Assembly (NCBI GenBank): GCA_001310555.1
Contig: BAXO01000032.1
Span: forward strand, 1-51,329
Direction: 5' to 3'
Source of the DNA: Bacillus sp. JCM 19058
Lineage (GTDB): Bacteria; Bacillota; Bacilli; Bacillales_H; Bacillaceae_D
Length of the DNA stretch: 51,329 nt
The stretch's first letter is position 1. Every line of letters starts with the position of its first letter. The notes beneath the pieces are model-generated. The model ran no database searches, was not told the DNA's origin, and saw only the letters and a list, made by a program, of their open reading frames with translations. Positions 29,831-40,134 of this stretch are shown here, one piece after another. A program made the translations under genes and the position numbers.

Positions 29831-31520
29831 ACTCGTACATCGACTCCTTCCGCGCTTACGTGTAACGGTGTGCTTTGCTTGTTATAGGGGCCTCGTTCTT
29901 TCGCATGCTTCATCCCTTTCCATACGACTGAGGAGAGCTGATACTCTTGCAAAGAGAGTTTTTCCTTTAGCAGCGGGACGAATGCATTGAGCAAGCCTTC
30001 TGGACGCTCGTACTGGTTGAAAATTGTGACCGCTACTATTCTATTTTGGATTTGGACATCGATAATCGTTTCTTTTAAAGATGAAAGCGTTAAATAAAAC
30101 AAAATTCGGCAATGATCTGGATGAAGGGCACCTGTCTCCGTTTTTTGGCCTTCCCATTGTACCGTCATATCTGTTTGCCATGCTCCGAGCGAAATCGGTA
30201 GCTGCAGAGCAAGCTGATGCGATGAGCCGTTTGCGCTTCAGCAAGCAACTGTTGTCCGGTAAGTCGCCACAGCAATTGCTGGACCTGGTCTTTAATCGCC
30301 ACAGGAAGAGACTGGTCCATACTTTGCAAAAGCAACGCCTTTAGGCCGCTGTGAGCAAAGCTCCCTACGCCGGGCGATTGCCTTGCAGAACATGAACGAT
30401 TTCCTGCTCGTAATCATAGCCGAGCAAGGAAATTAGCTTTTGAAGATGGCCGGATAGCCTCGTTGCGCCAGCAAGAGAAATCGCCTCCCTCAGCAACGTC
30501 TGCTCTTGCGAACCCAATTCTCCTAGCTTTGCCAAAAGCGAGAGCATTCGCTGCTGAAATTGGCTACCGTCTATTTTCGCCGAAAATAGGCGCAGGATTT
30601 GCTTATCGCTTCCCCTTCCTTCGGCTGCACGTCGGAGCAGTCCGCTCAATTGCGCATCGCTGGTCAAAGAACGAAGCTCAGCCTCACTTATCCTCATTTG
30701 CTGAGCAAACGGCTGATTGTCAGGCTTAAGCAATGCCTGTCTCATTTCCTCAGCAGCTTGTAGCCGCGTTGCTTTCTCAGTTATTAAACCTAGCCGCTCC
30801 AGCAATTGCTTGGCGGCCATTGCCCGAGAATCCTGGTCTTCACCCGCTGCGTATACGGCTAACAATGTCGTCAGCAACGAACGGCTCTCCGGCATGCGTA
30901 TGTCAGCGAGCACGCGCTGTAGGGAGGTAGAAAGGAGTTTTGCCTGCTCATGCTTGCTTTGCTGGGCGGCAGTCATTAAGCGAGCAAGCTGTTCCACCAA
31001 TGGCTCACGAGAAAGTTGAGCTTGAAGCGCCTGGAAAATTTCCGGCTTGAGTGGCAGCTGCTCGCTTATCATTTGCTTAATCGTCTGTAGACCAGCCTTG
31101 TTTAGACGATTAAACTCCAAAAGCAAAGCGGCTCCTTGACGCAATTCGTCTTTAGAAAAAGGAAAGCGCTCCGCCGTCAAATGGCGAAAAAGAAGCTCAC
31201 TCGCTTTTGTCTTCTCTACTCCGATTCGCTCAAACAATTGTTCTTTCGTCCCTGGGGTGTTCGCCTGCCCGATGAGGACGCGAAGCTTCGGAATACTTTC
31301 CCCTTGTTGGACTTCAAACCAATAGCTTTGCCCTGCCGTTAATGGGGCCTCAAGCTTGGCCGTCACGTGAAGCCCATTTATCGAAAGCAGCGCCAGATTT
31401 TGCTGAAATAGCTTAGCCACCCGACCAAAAAAACAGCTGACCAGGCTTAAAAGTAATTGCTTTCGCTTGATTCCGCGCATCACTAGCGCCAGCACCTGAC
31501 GGAATGACGGACGACGACAT
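29827..31520 (-). CDS. ylqG: FliK-like protein YlqG (frameshifted)
   Basis: This is a ~563-residue protein of uncharacterised role. The ATG at 31520 after AAGGAGGG gives MSSSVIPSGAGASDARNQAK. The middle is helical and rich in Leu, Gln and Arg. The C-terminal ~120 residues resemble the FliK C-terminal domain (LQNRIVAV-like VQIQNRIVAVTIFNQYERPE then LLKEKLSLQEYQLSSVVWKG). A7 at 31427-31433 is one base too long (expected GQLFFGRVAKLF). Two bases are lost, near 30375 and near 30205. Overlap with ylqH suggests a functional pair, as FliK acts on FlhB. The C-terminal similarity is my reading, not a search result. Confidence 0.78.
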
Positions 31521-31534
31521 CGTATCCCTCCTTC

Positions 31535-32314
31535 TTAAGTCTTTAACAACGACTTTACTGGTTCAAAGGAGCGTCGGTGCTCTGGCGTAATGCCTAGCTC
31601 CTTAATCGCCTGAAGATGCTCCTTCGTGCCATATCCGACATGCTTTGAAAAACCATAATCGGGATAGGTTGCTTCCAGCTGCTCCATATATCTGTCTCTG
31701 ACCACTTTCGCTACGACAGAGCTTGCCGCGATCGAAACGCTTTTCTGGTCGCCTTTGACTAACGAAGTTTGCGGGACATCGACTGGTAAAGTAAGAGCAT
31801 CAACTAGTAAATGCTCGATCGGCAGTGTCAGCCTGTCAACGGCTCGAACCATAGCAGCCATTGATGCCTGATAGACATTGAGCGCATCGACCTCGAGCGC
31901 CGGAATAATTTCAACGGCGTATGTTATCGCTTCGGCGATAATGACTTCGTAAAAAGCTTCTCGCTTCTGTTTAGACAGTTGCTTTGAATCGGTTAGGCCG
32001 AGCAGCTTAAAGGACGGGGGCAGGACAACCGCCGCTGCCACGACCGGCCCTGCGATTGGTCCACGACCAACCTCATCGAGCCCAGCAATATAGCGTAAGC
32101 CTCGTTGAAACAGTTCATTTTCATAAACGGTCATGCTCCGATGCATGTCTTCCAATGCCTTTAATTGCTTCTGACGACGTTCATATTTTTGTACTAGTGC
32201 CTGAACACCCTTACGCTCGTCCTTTTTCAGGCGTACTACTAACGAGCGATTTAGCGTTTCCTCAGTAAAAATGCTCGCTGCAATTTGTTGAATTGACATT
32301 CGTTTTATGTCCAA
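31535..32314 (-). CDS. rnhB: RnhB, ribonuclease HII
   Basis: RNase HII removes ribonucleotides from DNA. The 259-residue frame is intact. The active-site motif is in YIAGLDEVGRGPIAGPVVAA, and further acidic residues lie in LLVDALTLPVD. The C-terminal motif is YGFSKHVGYGTKEHLQAIKE. The TTG start at 32314 follows GAGGG at 8 nt. In B. subtilis rnhB follows rbgA directly; here 7.8 kb separate them. Confidence 0.95.
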   Translation of the reverse strand: MDIKRMSIQQIAASIFTEETLNRSLVVRLKKDERKGVQALVQKYERRQKQLKALEDMHRSMTVYENELFQRGLRYIAGLDEVGRGPIAGPVVAAAVVLPPSFKLLGLTDSKQLSKQKREAFYEVIIAEAITYAVEIIPALEVDALNVYQASMAAMVRAVDRLTLPIEHLLVDALTLPVDVPQTSLVKGDQKSVSIAASSVVAKVVRDRYMEQLEATYPDYGFSKHVGYGTKEHLQAIKELGITPEHRRSFEPVKSLLKT

Positions 32315-33069
32315 TGCTTTTCCCTCACTTATTGCTATGTATCGGTATTGTCAGGCGATCTTTAAAGGCCTGCACTTGCCTTATGAAAACGACGATTTAA
32401 CAGCAGGTGCTTTGTCACGCTCAAAGCGATGACGGTGGGGCGAAACGTCCAGCTGTCGTTTTTCCTTCCTATTTTCGTGGTTCACTGAAGCAAACGGCCT
32501 CTCGTCCCCGGCTTAGTTCATAGATGCTCGATTTGTTTTGGGCTAATTAACTTTCCCTTGCTCCATCCGCAGCACATCCGCAATACTTCCGATTGCTCAT
32601 GCGATCGTCGTCAAGTGAAGGGAGGCAAACTGTTTCTCGCCTCTTTTCGTACGTGCTCAAGACACCTTCTTGCATTTTACGATGCTGCTTGATTCTTGCT
32701 TGACGCTCCGTTTACACACTTCGAAAAGGGTATTAATCAGAACACCGATGGAGCCTAGTATTCTAGTAACCCGACAGCTCTCAACTTGAACCTTATTGGA
32801 CGATCAAGCCTTCTCGGAGAAATTGACAAACCGATTGAACGCCAAGTAAATGCAGCCGATGAACATGGCGTTTCCTCGCTCATTTCTTTTTCATCTTACA
32901 TGAAAATGAGTGAATTTCCTATCCTTTTAAAGGTGCCACACCCTGCAAGGATAGGCAGAAAGGCTGCTCCTTAGCAGGCATAGACGCGAATATATTTGCT
33001 TCCTAATTCGCTTATCGCTTTTCAATGAATTGTTCGCGATCGAGCTAGGGGCGATGATGTAATAGCACT
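32315..33069. other. Non-coding junction between rnhB and the first sugar cluster
   Basis: About 750 nt contain no gene I can support on either strand. A 62-codon plus-strand frame at 32786-32974 has no recognisable motif and no convincing ribosome site. There is a 9-bp inverted repeat, CCTATCCTT (32918-32926) with AAGGATAGG (32947-32955). The stretch may be a degraded remnant at the edge of an insertion. I see no transposase signature or target-site duplication. Confidence 0.5.
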
Positions 33070-33099
33070 AAAAAAAGTCTGCAATCGCGATTGCAGACT
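33070..33099 (-). terminator. Terminator of the first sugar cluster
   Basis: A perfect 24-bp palindrome AGTCTGCAATCG/CGATTGCAGACT (33076-33099) is followed on the minus strand by T7, 9 nt past the permease stop. Confidence 0.92.
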
Positions 33100-33107
33100 T
33101 CGTCTTA

Positions 33108-33989
33108 TTACTCTTTTACCGATCCTAAAACGATGCCTTTGACAAAGTATTTTTGCAGGAATGGATAGACTAGAATAATAGGTAGGGCGCCGATAAAAAT
33201 TTGCGCTGAGCGTACGGTCCGCTCAGAGAGCATTTTGACTTCATCAGGGTTAACGTTCATTTGCGAATAGTCGTTTTGGACGATAATCGTTTGCAAAAAG
33301 GTTGATAACGGATATTTCGTCGCATCGGTTAAATAGATCAATCCATCGAACCATGAATTCCATTGAAAAACCATCGTAAATAGTGAGATTGTCGCAATGG
33401 CAGGCATAGAAATCGGTAAATAAATGCTAAACAGTATGCGGAAGTGACCGGCGCCATCGATGGTCGCTGACTCTTCCAACGCCTTTGGCACTCCAGTACG
33501 AAAGAAATTTAAAAGTAGTATTAAATTGAAGACGTTGACGGCCGGTGGCAAAACGAGCGCCCAAATCGTGTTCATAATCCCTAAATTCTGAATGAGAATA
33601 TAGGTCGGGACTAAGCCTCCGTTAAACAGCATGATAAAAATAAAATAGTACATATACAACTTCCTGCCCTTAAACTCGTGATCCTCCTTTGACAAAGCGT
33701 AGGCCGCTAACGTCATGACGGTAAGGCTAATCGCTGTTCCAATAACGGTTCGTGTGATCCCATTCCACAATGCCCGGATAAAGTTTTCGTTTTGGATCGT
33801 ACGTGCCCACGCATCAAAGGTAAAGTCGATCGGGAGCAGTTTCACGAGATTAGCATTTGCTGGCGCCGGTGCGCTAAACGAAACCGCTAATATATGAATG
33901 AGCGGGAGAATGCATAAGAGTCCAAGAAGCGTAAGTAAAATCGTATTGCAGATCGTAAATAGTTTGTAGCTAGAGCTATGATAATGCAT
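33108..33989 (-). CDS. LplC/YtcP-like sugar ABC transporter permease
   Basis: This is a 293-residue CUT1-type inner-membrane permease, most like the LplC/YtcP group, with six hydrophobic segments. The EAA loop ALEESATIDGAGHFRILFSI with YLPISMPAIATI is the ATPase-docking site. The C-terminal KYFVKGIVLGSVKE is the family tail. The frame is intact. It is the last gene of the cluster, 12 nt after the partner permease. No ATPase gene is present, so a shared MsmX-type ATPase is inferred. The substrate is unknown; the family usually imports plant oligosaccharides. Confidence 0.9.
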   Translation of the reverse strand: MHYHSSSYKLFTICNTILLTLLGLLCILPLIHILAVSFSAPAPANANLVKLLPIDFTFDAWARTIQNENFIRALWNGITRTVIGTAISLTVMTLAAYALSKEDHEFKGRKLYMYYFIFIMLFNGGLVPTYILIQNLGIMNTIWALVLPPAVNVFNLILLLNFFRTGVPKALEESATIDGAGHFRILFSIYLPISMPAIATISLFTMVFQWNSWFDGLIYLTDATKYPLSTFLQTIIVQNDYSQMNVNPDEVKMLSERTVRSAQIFIGALPIILVYPFLQKYFVKGIVLGSVKE

Positions 33990-34001
33990 TTTGCTTCCCC
34001 C

Positions 34002-34955
34002 TTAAAAAATCCGGTAATTTGCCCATTTGTAAGCTAAACGGTACCCGAGCACGATTAAAACAAAGCCGATGATCGACTTAAATAAGCCGATGGCCGTAGC
34101 ATAGCTGAAGTTACCGCCGAGCAAGCCTTGACGATAAACGTACGTATCGATAATATCCCCTTTGTCGTAAACGAGCGGATTGTATAAATTAAAAATTTGA
34201 TCAAAGCCAGCATTCAAAATATTACCTAAAGCTAATGTAGCAACGACGATCGTAATCGGTAGCAAGGAAGGGAGCGTAATCTTAAGCACTTGCTGAAATC
34301 GGTTTGCTCCGTCGACGACTGCCGCTTCATACAAACTCGGGTTAATACCGGATAAGGCTGCCAAAAAAATAATGGCGGAGAAGCGAAATCCTTCCAAATA
34401 TCGCTTACAATAACCGTCACCCTGAACCAATCGCCGTCACCGAGGAAGAAGATCGGTCCGATACCGACAGAACCGAGTATTTGATTCAGCATTCCGCCAT
34501 CAACAGAAAGAAGATCGAGTAAAATGCCTCCGAGAATGACCCATGATAAAAAATGAGGCAAGTATACCAATGTTTGAATCGAACGTTTAAAGCCGATCAT
34601 TCTGACCTCATTCAATAGCAGAGCAAAGCAAATAGGCACAAGCAGTTGAAAGACAATCTTCAAGGTAGAAATGATCAATGTATTCCATATGACTTGCCTT
34701 CCTTCTTGAAATTCAAAAATTCTCGTAAACTGATCGAATCCGACCCAAGGCGATTCAAAAAAAACCTAACCACGGCTTAAACTCCTGAAAGGCCATAACA
34801 ATACCAGGTAAAGGGCCGTAGTTAAAAATTAAGGCTAAAATAAAAGCAGGCATCACTAATAGGTGTAAAGGCCAGTTTCTCTTGAAATTCCATTTCGTTT
34901 TTCGTTTTATTTTGATAGCTTCCTTTGTAGGCGTCATTGATTCAATTGACTTCAT
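34002..34955 (-). CDS. LplB-like sugar ABC transporter permease (frameshifted)
   Basis: This is the partner permease (about 317 residues), similar to LplB/YtcP-type CUT1 permeases. The N-terminus MKSIESMTPTKEAIKIKRKT is basic, then HLLVMPAFILALIFNYGPLP begins the first helix. The EAA loop is INPSLYEAAVVDGANRFQQV LKITLPSL-like. A8 at 34757-34764 is one base too long (corrected WLGFFESPWVGFDQFTRIFE). A base is missing near 34390 (SDIWKGFRFSAIIFLAALSG). The ATG at 34955 is chosen for its GAGG at nine nt. Confidence 0.88.
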
Positions 34956-34977
34956 GTTCACCATCCTCGTTTTCTAG

Positions 34978-36202
34978 CTATTGACTTCTATACTCTTGCG
35001 GTGTTAATGAAAAATACTTTTTGAACACCTGATGAAATAGGAAGGATCCTGATAGCCAAGATGGGTCGCGATAGTTCTAATTTTTTTTGTTTGTATTAGC
35101 AAGTAGATACGCCGCCTTCTCCATTTTCATACGATAAACAAAATCGCTGAAAGCTTCGCCGGTCTCCTCCTTATAAACTTTCGAAAAATAGGCTGAGTTT
35201 AAATAAAGGTGTTCTGCCACCTCCCGCAAGGAAGGACTGGAAGCAAGATGCTGATAAACATATTCCTGTGCCTGCTCGATGAGGTGCTGGTGATTTCCGT
35301 TTCCTTTTTTATTGTTTTTATCGCTAATTAATCGTTTATAAGCAACGGTGAGCGACTCGGGAAAGCTCCCCACTCACTGGCATTAACGGTAACTTTTTGT
35401 TTTAGCATCGTCTTGAGCTCTTTTTGCAGTCGAAGACGCAAAGCGTCCGCTTCAAGCAAAGCCGTTAGATCTTGTCGATTTTTCGGCCAGAGCAAGACGA
35501 GGTAACAGCCGGTTGGATCGCTGCCAAGACACCATTCGTATTGCTGTTTGAAAAGGGTCGCGACGTGCCGGGCTATGAGTAACTCGAGCGTTTCAGCGTG
35601 CTGATTCAACCCTCTAATAAAGCCGTCCTCTATCCAAACAGCGCACAGCAAAAAAAAGAATCTCCAGCACGAATAGGCATCCCTAATATTTCCAACGTTT
35701 TCTGAAGCTCCGCAAAGGAGGCAGCCGTTTCGGAGATAAATAGTTCCTTTAACAAGCCACCGCTCAGCACGTTACGATTTTCTTTTATTTTTTCAATGAC
35801 TTGATAATACGGATCGAGCTTATGCCGCTCCTGTTCAATTTGCGAGATTGCTTCCTGTACGGCCTTCATTAAATCTTCGTCTGAAACGGGCTTCAGCAAA
35901 TAATCGACAGCCTGCGAACGAAGCGCTTGCTTCGCATAGCTGAACTCAGCATAGCCCGACAGGAGGATACATTTGATTGCCGGGTAGCTTAGATACAGCT
36001 CTGCGATTAATTCAATTCCTGATTTCTTTGGCATGCGAATATCGGTAATGACGATATCGATCTCATGCAATTCGACAAGCGCTAAGGCTTCAGCGGCAGA
36101 CATCGCTGTATGAACAACCGAGATTTGCAAATCCGACCACGGGATCGCGGCTAAACCTTCAATCGTTGCTGCCTCATCGTCCACGATCAATAGCTGGAAC
36201 AT
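34978..36202 (-). CDS. YesN-type response regulator, AraC family (frameshifted)
   Basis: This is the transcription factor of the sugar-responsive two-component pair. The receiver domain starts MFQLLIVDDEAATIEGLAAI, has its phospho-acceptor in DIVITDIRMPKKSGIEL and the lysine in YLLKPVSDEDL. The C-terminal AraC HTH pair has PSLREVAEHLYLNSAYFSKV and, after correction, IATHLGYQDPSYFIKVFKKY. The breaks are A8 at 35650-35657 (one short or two long), a lost base near 35366, T8 at 35081-35088 (one too long) and a lost base near 35033. It overlaps the kinase end by 29 nt. The corrected length is ~408 residues. Confidence 0.88.
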
Positions 36203-37906
36203 TGCCTTCCTCCTTCCAGTCTGACCAAATAAGCTCGAATCTTAATCCGCCGAGGTCAGAGCGCTCTATGAATAATCCGGATCCTTGCTCAAATTGATAG
36301 CGTAGCCGCTGATGAACATTCCAAATCCCACAGCCCCCCTGCTCCCTCATCGGTTCTTCTAACCGTTGTCTAAGTGCAACTAGCTCCTCTTCGCCGAGAC
36401 CACCGCCGTTGTCTTCGACTATGATTCGATTCAATCGTTGCTGCGAGGCACCTGTAATCCGGATCGCCCCGCTAATCCCTTCCGGCTCAATTCCGTGGAT
36501 AATCGCGTTCTCAACAATTGGCTGCAGCAGGAGGCGAGGCACCTTTTTTTTAAGCAGGGCTGAATCGACATCGATATCATAAGAAAGGGTTCGTTTTCGC
36601 AACACATGGATATCAAGGTAGTTACGCACTAACTGAAGCTCCTCACCCACGCTTACTTCAACACTTTCCGTTCGCGTCATATATCGATAATAATGTCCTA
36701 AATGCAAGGACATCGCCTCAATGGCTTGTGTGTTTTTCGTTTTCGCCATATTTTTAATATAGAATAAGCAATTGTATAGGAAGTGTGGGTTAATTTGCGC
36801 TTGAAGCTGTTTTAAGGTTGCTTCCTGTAAGCGAATTTTTTCTTCGTAGACTTCTTCGATTAACTGTTGAATTTGACTTGCCATTAGATTAAAGCTCACC
36901 ATTAAGAAATGAAATTCGTCCGTTTTGCTAGAATGAATTCTCGTCGCATAATTTCCCTTTTTAAATCTCGTAATGCTAGTGACTAGCTTCCGAATTGGTA
37001 GGTGAACTTGGCGATAAAGTAAAAGCGCCGCGAGAAAGCTCAATAATAAGATTAAACAAATAGAACTGTAAAATAAGTAGCGACTAAAATTGATCGGGGC
37101 TAGCACTTCTTCAAGCGGAACATAGTCGACCAAAACCCAATCAAGTGCTGTTGACTTCACATAGCTGACAAGATACTCCTGATTGTTTAAGCGAATATTA
37201 AGAGTTCCTTCGTCTGCGAGCATGTCTGTCGTTATTTTGTCAGACAGCATTTTCGCTAAATCTGAATTGTTTGTAGTAGCCGTAATCAACCCGTATTTTT
37301 GATGAAAAAAAAACGGCTCTCCTTCTTCACTCGTATCGAGTTCCGCCAAATGCGCTTCAATATTTTCGACCGGAAACCTCGTTTCGATAATGATTGGATT
37401 TTTTTTGTGAGCTATTGTACATTGGCAGTCTGAAATGGCGAATAAAGTAAGCGGCTTCGTCCTCCTGCCGAAAGCTCCAATTCAAAAACAATGTATCACC
37501 GATCGTTACCCTCTCGTTCGCACTCGTTCCGAGAACCGTATCCTGAGTCGGTGAAACGATCATAATCTCGTTCGTTAATTTGCTTAAATGCTTATGAAGC
37601 AAAAGCTTATCGATAATCTTTCTTTTCAGCTCAACCGCTTCATAATTATTGTAAAGATCAATATTTCGAAGCTTATGAATATCTGAATCCATGCTAATCG
37701 CTACGAGAAACTGGGATAGTTGATCGATATTCGATTCGAGCTGATTCAGCGAAAGGGTCAGTCGGTTAATGTTGCGAGAATGGATTTCCTCCTTGATCAC
37801 CTGCTGACTGACATAATTGGAATACGTGTAAAACACGACGATTGGAACGAGCATTAAAACAATTAGGATGACCGTTTTCTGAAAAAAAAGTCATTCTTTT
37901 TTTCAT
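36174..37906 (-). CDS. YesM-type sensor histidine kinase (frameshifted)
   Basis: This membrane sensor kinase pairs with the YesN-type regulator. The start at 37906 reads MKKRMTFFQKTVILIVLMLV after correction of A8 at 37882-37889 (one too long). An extracytoplasmic sensing domain follows. T8 at 37399-37406 is also one too long (corrected SSQKNPIIIETRFPVENIEA). A second helix (LFYSSICLILLLSFLAALLL), a HAMP region, the His box LQAQINPHFLYNCLFYIKNM and the ATPase boxes PIVENAIIHGIEPEG and VEDNGGGLG complete it. The corrected length is ~577 residues. Confidence 0.88.
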
Positions 37907-38231
37907 TTCTTTTCCCCACTTTCATTCTCTTTATCTAATCGTACAATAAAGTGAACCTTCCGAGAGCGGGGACTTGTCTTCCTACTATAGTCGTACCGCG
38001 TAATCGTGATCGCAGCCACCTTCCGAGAGCGGTTCATTCGCTACGGGCGTATCTATTTGCTACGTGCGTGGAAAAGCGGACAATTGACAGTTAAAAAAAA
38101 GAGGCAGGCTAAAAGCTTCACAGCCTGCCCTATTTCCGTTTCCCCCACCTTTAAATGGAGAGTAGGCAGGGATAGTCAATCAGGTAAAGTCACCGTTGAC
38201 AGCATTCCCCATTTGTCTCGCTAAAAGGCGT
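37907..38231. other. Intergenic region between the binding-protein and kinase genes
   Basis: This stretch of 325 nt has no gene. It contains the binding-protein terminator (38093-38130) and, downstream of it on the minus strand, the presumed kinase promoter; TTCCGAGAGCGG occurs twice (37958-37969 and 38022-38033). The kinase, regulator and permeases are probably transcribed partly from here. Confidence 0.6.
38093..38130 (-). terminator. Terminator behind the first binding-protein gene
   Basis: GGCAGGCT and AGCCTGCC (arms 38103-38110 and 38122-38129) with an 11-nt loop are followed on the minus strand by T8. The binding-protein gene is thus insulated from the kinase gene. Confidence 0.87.
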
Positions 38232-39908
38232 TTATTGAATCGATTCGAACCATTCGTTAACTTCTGCGGTGACGTCATCACCGCCCGAAGACTTCCACCT
38301 TTCCACCATTGAGTCAAACTCTTCTATTGCTGATTCGCCGTAGATGATTTTCGTAAACGTTTCACTTATCATCGTATCAAGAGTATCGCCTCTCGCTTCC
38401 ATCGTTGCTGTCGGAGCCCCGACGAATCGCCCTGGGATCACGTGCTCTTCTTGCTCGACTACGATTTTTGCCGCGTCCCATGCTTGCTCTGGATATTCAA
38501 GGTGGTTCTTTTTCTCGAATGGCGTTTCCGGTTCTGTCCCGTCCGCAAAGCTTGCGAGCGTTCGAATGTAAATAGAAGGAATCCGGGCACCATCGTAGGT
38601 TAACGTATATTTCACCGGGTTGACAAAGCCGCCTGGAATATCATCGGACGTAAATACCGGTTCTCCATCGACTAAGGCATAATCATAGCCTTCATAAAAG
38701 CCGTGCTCAAATTCGCCGCCAATTTCCGGATCAGCATAATGATCAAAAAGATAGTTTTGGTAAACAAAAAAATGCTTGAATTTGCTCTTCTGTAATATTT
38801 TCGTTAAACAAAACGACCCCGTTGTGCGAGCTAATTCCCGAGGAGCGAGCAACGAGTCCATCGGGACCTTTTGGAATTGGATACGGCTGATAATCTGCTC
38901 CTTCGACGTTTTGCAATAAATCAGCAAGCGGCCATGACGGCATCCAATGAGGTCCGGCAATGATCCCCGCCCGACCGGCGGTAAACAGCTCTGCTGCCTT
39001 CGCTTCATCCCACAAACCGGATTCGGGATGAATGTAGCCTTTTTCCATCCATTCACGTAATTTGAGAAGACCGTCCTTTACTTCCGGCTGTATAGAGCCG
39101 TTTACTAAAGTGCCGTCTTCAGCCAAATTCCATTGATCTGGCATCGCTCCATATGCACCGAAAACCCAATCGACCGTTGACATCCAAGTATTTAAGGCAT
39201 TCGCAAATCCAAATGCCAACCCGTACGCTTCCTCGCCATCGGGATTTTGGTGAACGAAAGCGTCCATAATCGTTTCAATATCTTCGATCGTTTCAGGTGG
39301 ATCAAGGTTCAGCTTCTCCATCCAATCTTGACGAATGAACAGAACCGTGTCTCCGTTCATCTCATAATCTAGAATCGGGATTCCATACCGTTCTCCGTCC
39401 CTTATATACGGATCCCATGCATGCGGATCATCGTTTATCGCTTGTTTCCATGTGTCCGAGGCATAGCGATCAAATAATTCGCCGACCTCCCTTACTCGTC
39501 CAGAATCGATCAAATCCTGTGTGACATCGCTTCGTAGCGGTAAAATGGCCGGTAAATCCTCATTTGCCGATAGAGCGAGCTGGAGCTTCGTATCAAATGT
39601 ATCTCCTGGCCCACTAGTCGTCCACACGTAATCGAAATTAATGTTAAATTTGTCCTTAACCACTGTGTATGGACATTGTCTTCAATCGTTTCGCCGTTTT
39701 TGAATTCGATATCGCCGGATATATGCTTGACTAGTGATAAAGTAACCTCTTCCTCAAACTTTTCTGGCAGGTCAGCTGCAGAATCGACAGGCTCTAACGA
39801 AGCTTCACTTTCTTCAGAGCTCGAAGACGGACTGCATCCCATAACCGTTATAATGATAGTCGTAATTAAAATCGTCAGAAACGCTGAATCTCTCTTCTTT
39901 CGTTTCAT
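38232..39908 (-). CDS. LplA-like extracellular sugar-binding lipoprotein (frameshifted)
   Basis: This is the solute-binding lipoprotein of the first sugar transporter (about 557 residues, LplA/YtcQ type). The ATG at 39908 follows AAGGGGG. The signal sequence MKRKKRDSAFLTILITTIII ends in the lipobox VMGC, then a Ser/Glu-rich linker. Domain motifs include YGIPILDYEMNGDTVLFIRQ and WMEKLNLDPPETIEDIETIM. A base is missing near 39665 (corrected HTQWVKDKFNINFDYVWTTS). A7 at 38766-38772 is one too long (corrected QAFFVYQNYLFDHYADPEIG). The sugar cannot be named. Confidence 0.88.
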
Positions 39909-39932
39909 TGATTTTCCCCCTTCTTTTATTGA

Positions 39933-39946
39933 TGTAAGCACTTTCA
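39933..39946 (-). promoter_or_regulatory. cre-like site upstream of the first binding-protein gene
   Basis: TGAAAGTGCTTACA (minus strand) differs at one position from the CcpA consensus TGWNANCGNTNWCA, in the central CG. It lies 24 nt before the start codon, so bound CcpA would act as a roadblock or repressor. Confidence 0.5.
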
Positions 39947-40093
39947 CCTATAAGCATAGTCCTTTTTCGTCACCTACGAAATAGTAACTATTTTAGGTTT
40001 ATAGTACTTTTAATGTTTGATCCCATTTAGAAAAAAATAGCACAAACGTCATATTCTTCTTGCCTGTGAAAGCAGACGGCCGTCAAAAGGATC

Positions 40094-40122
40094 AAAAAAA
40101 CAGGCTAACGATACGTAGCCTG
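40094..40122 (-). terminator. Terminator of rbgA
   Basis: CAGGCTA and TAGCCTG (40101-40107, 40116-40122) with an 8-nt loop are followed on the minus strand by T7, 13 nt past the rbgA stop. It ends the lepB-rbgA unit ahead of the inserted cluster. Confidence 0.9.
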
Positions 40123-40134
40123 TTCCTCATATTA

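Noticed and set aside
30041..30244. A basic frame inside ylqG
   Set aside because: It is the shifted reading of ylqG beyond a lost base and contains no independent signal.
32786..32974. A plus-strand open frame of 62 codons in the rnhB-side junction
   Set aside because: It lacks a ribosome site, a recognisable motif and any neighbour on that strand, and it lies in a stretch that looks like non-coding remnant.
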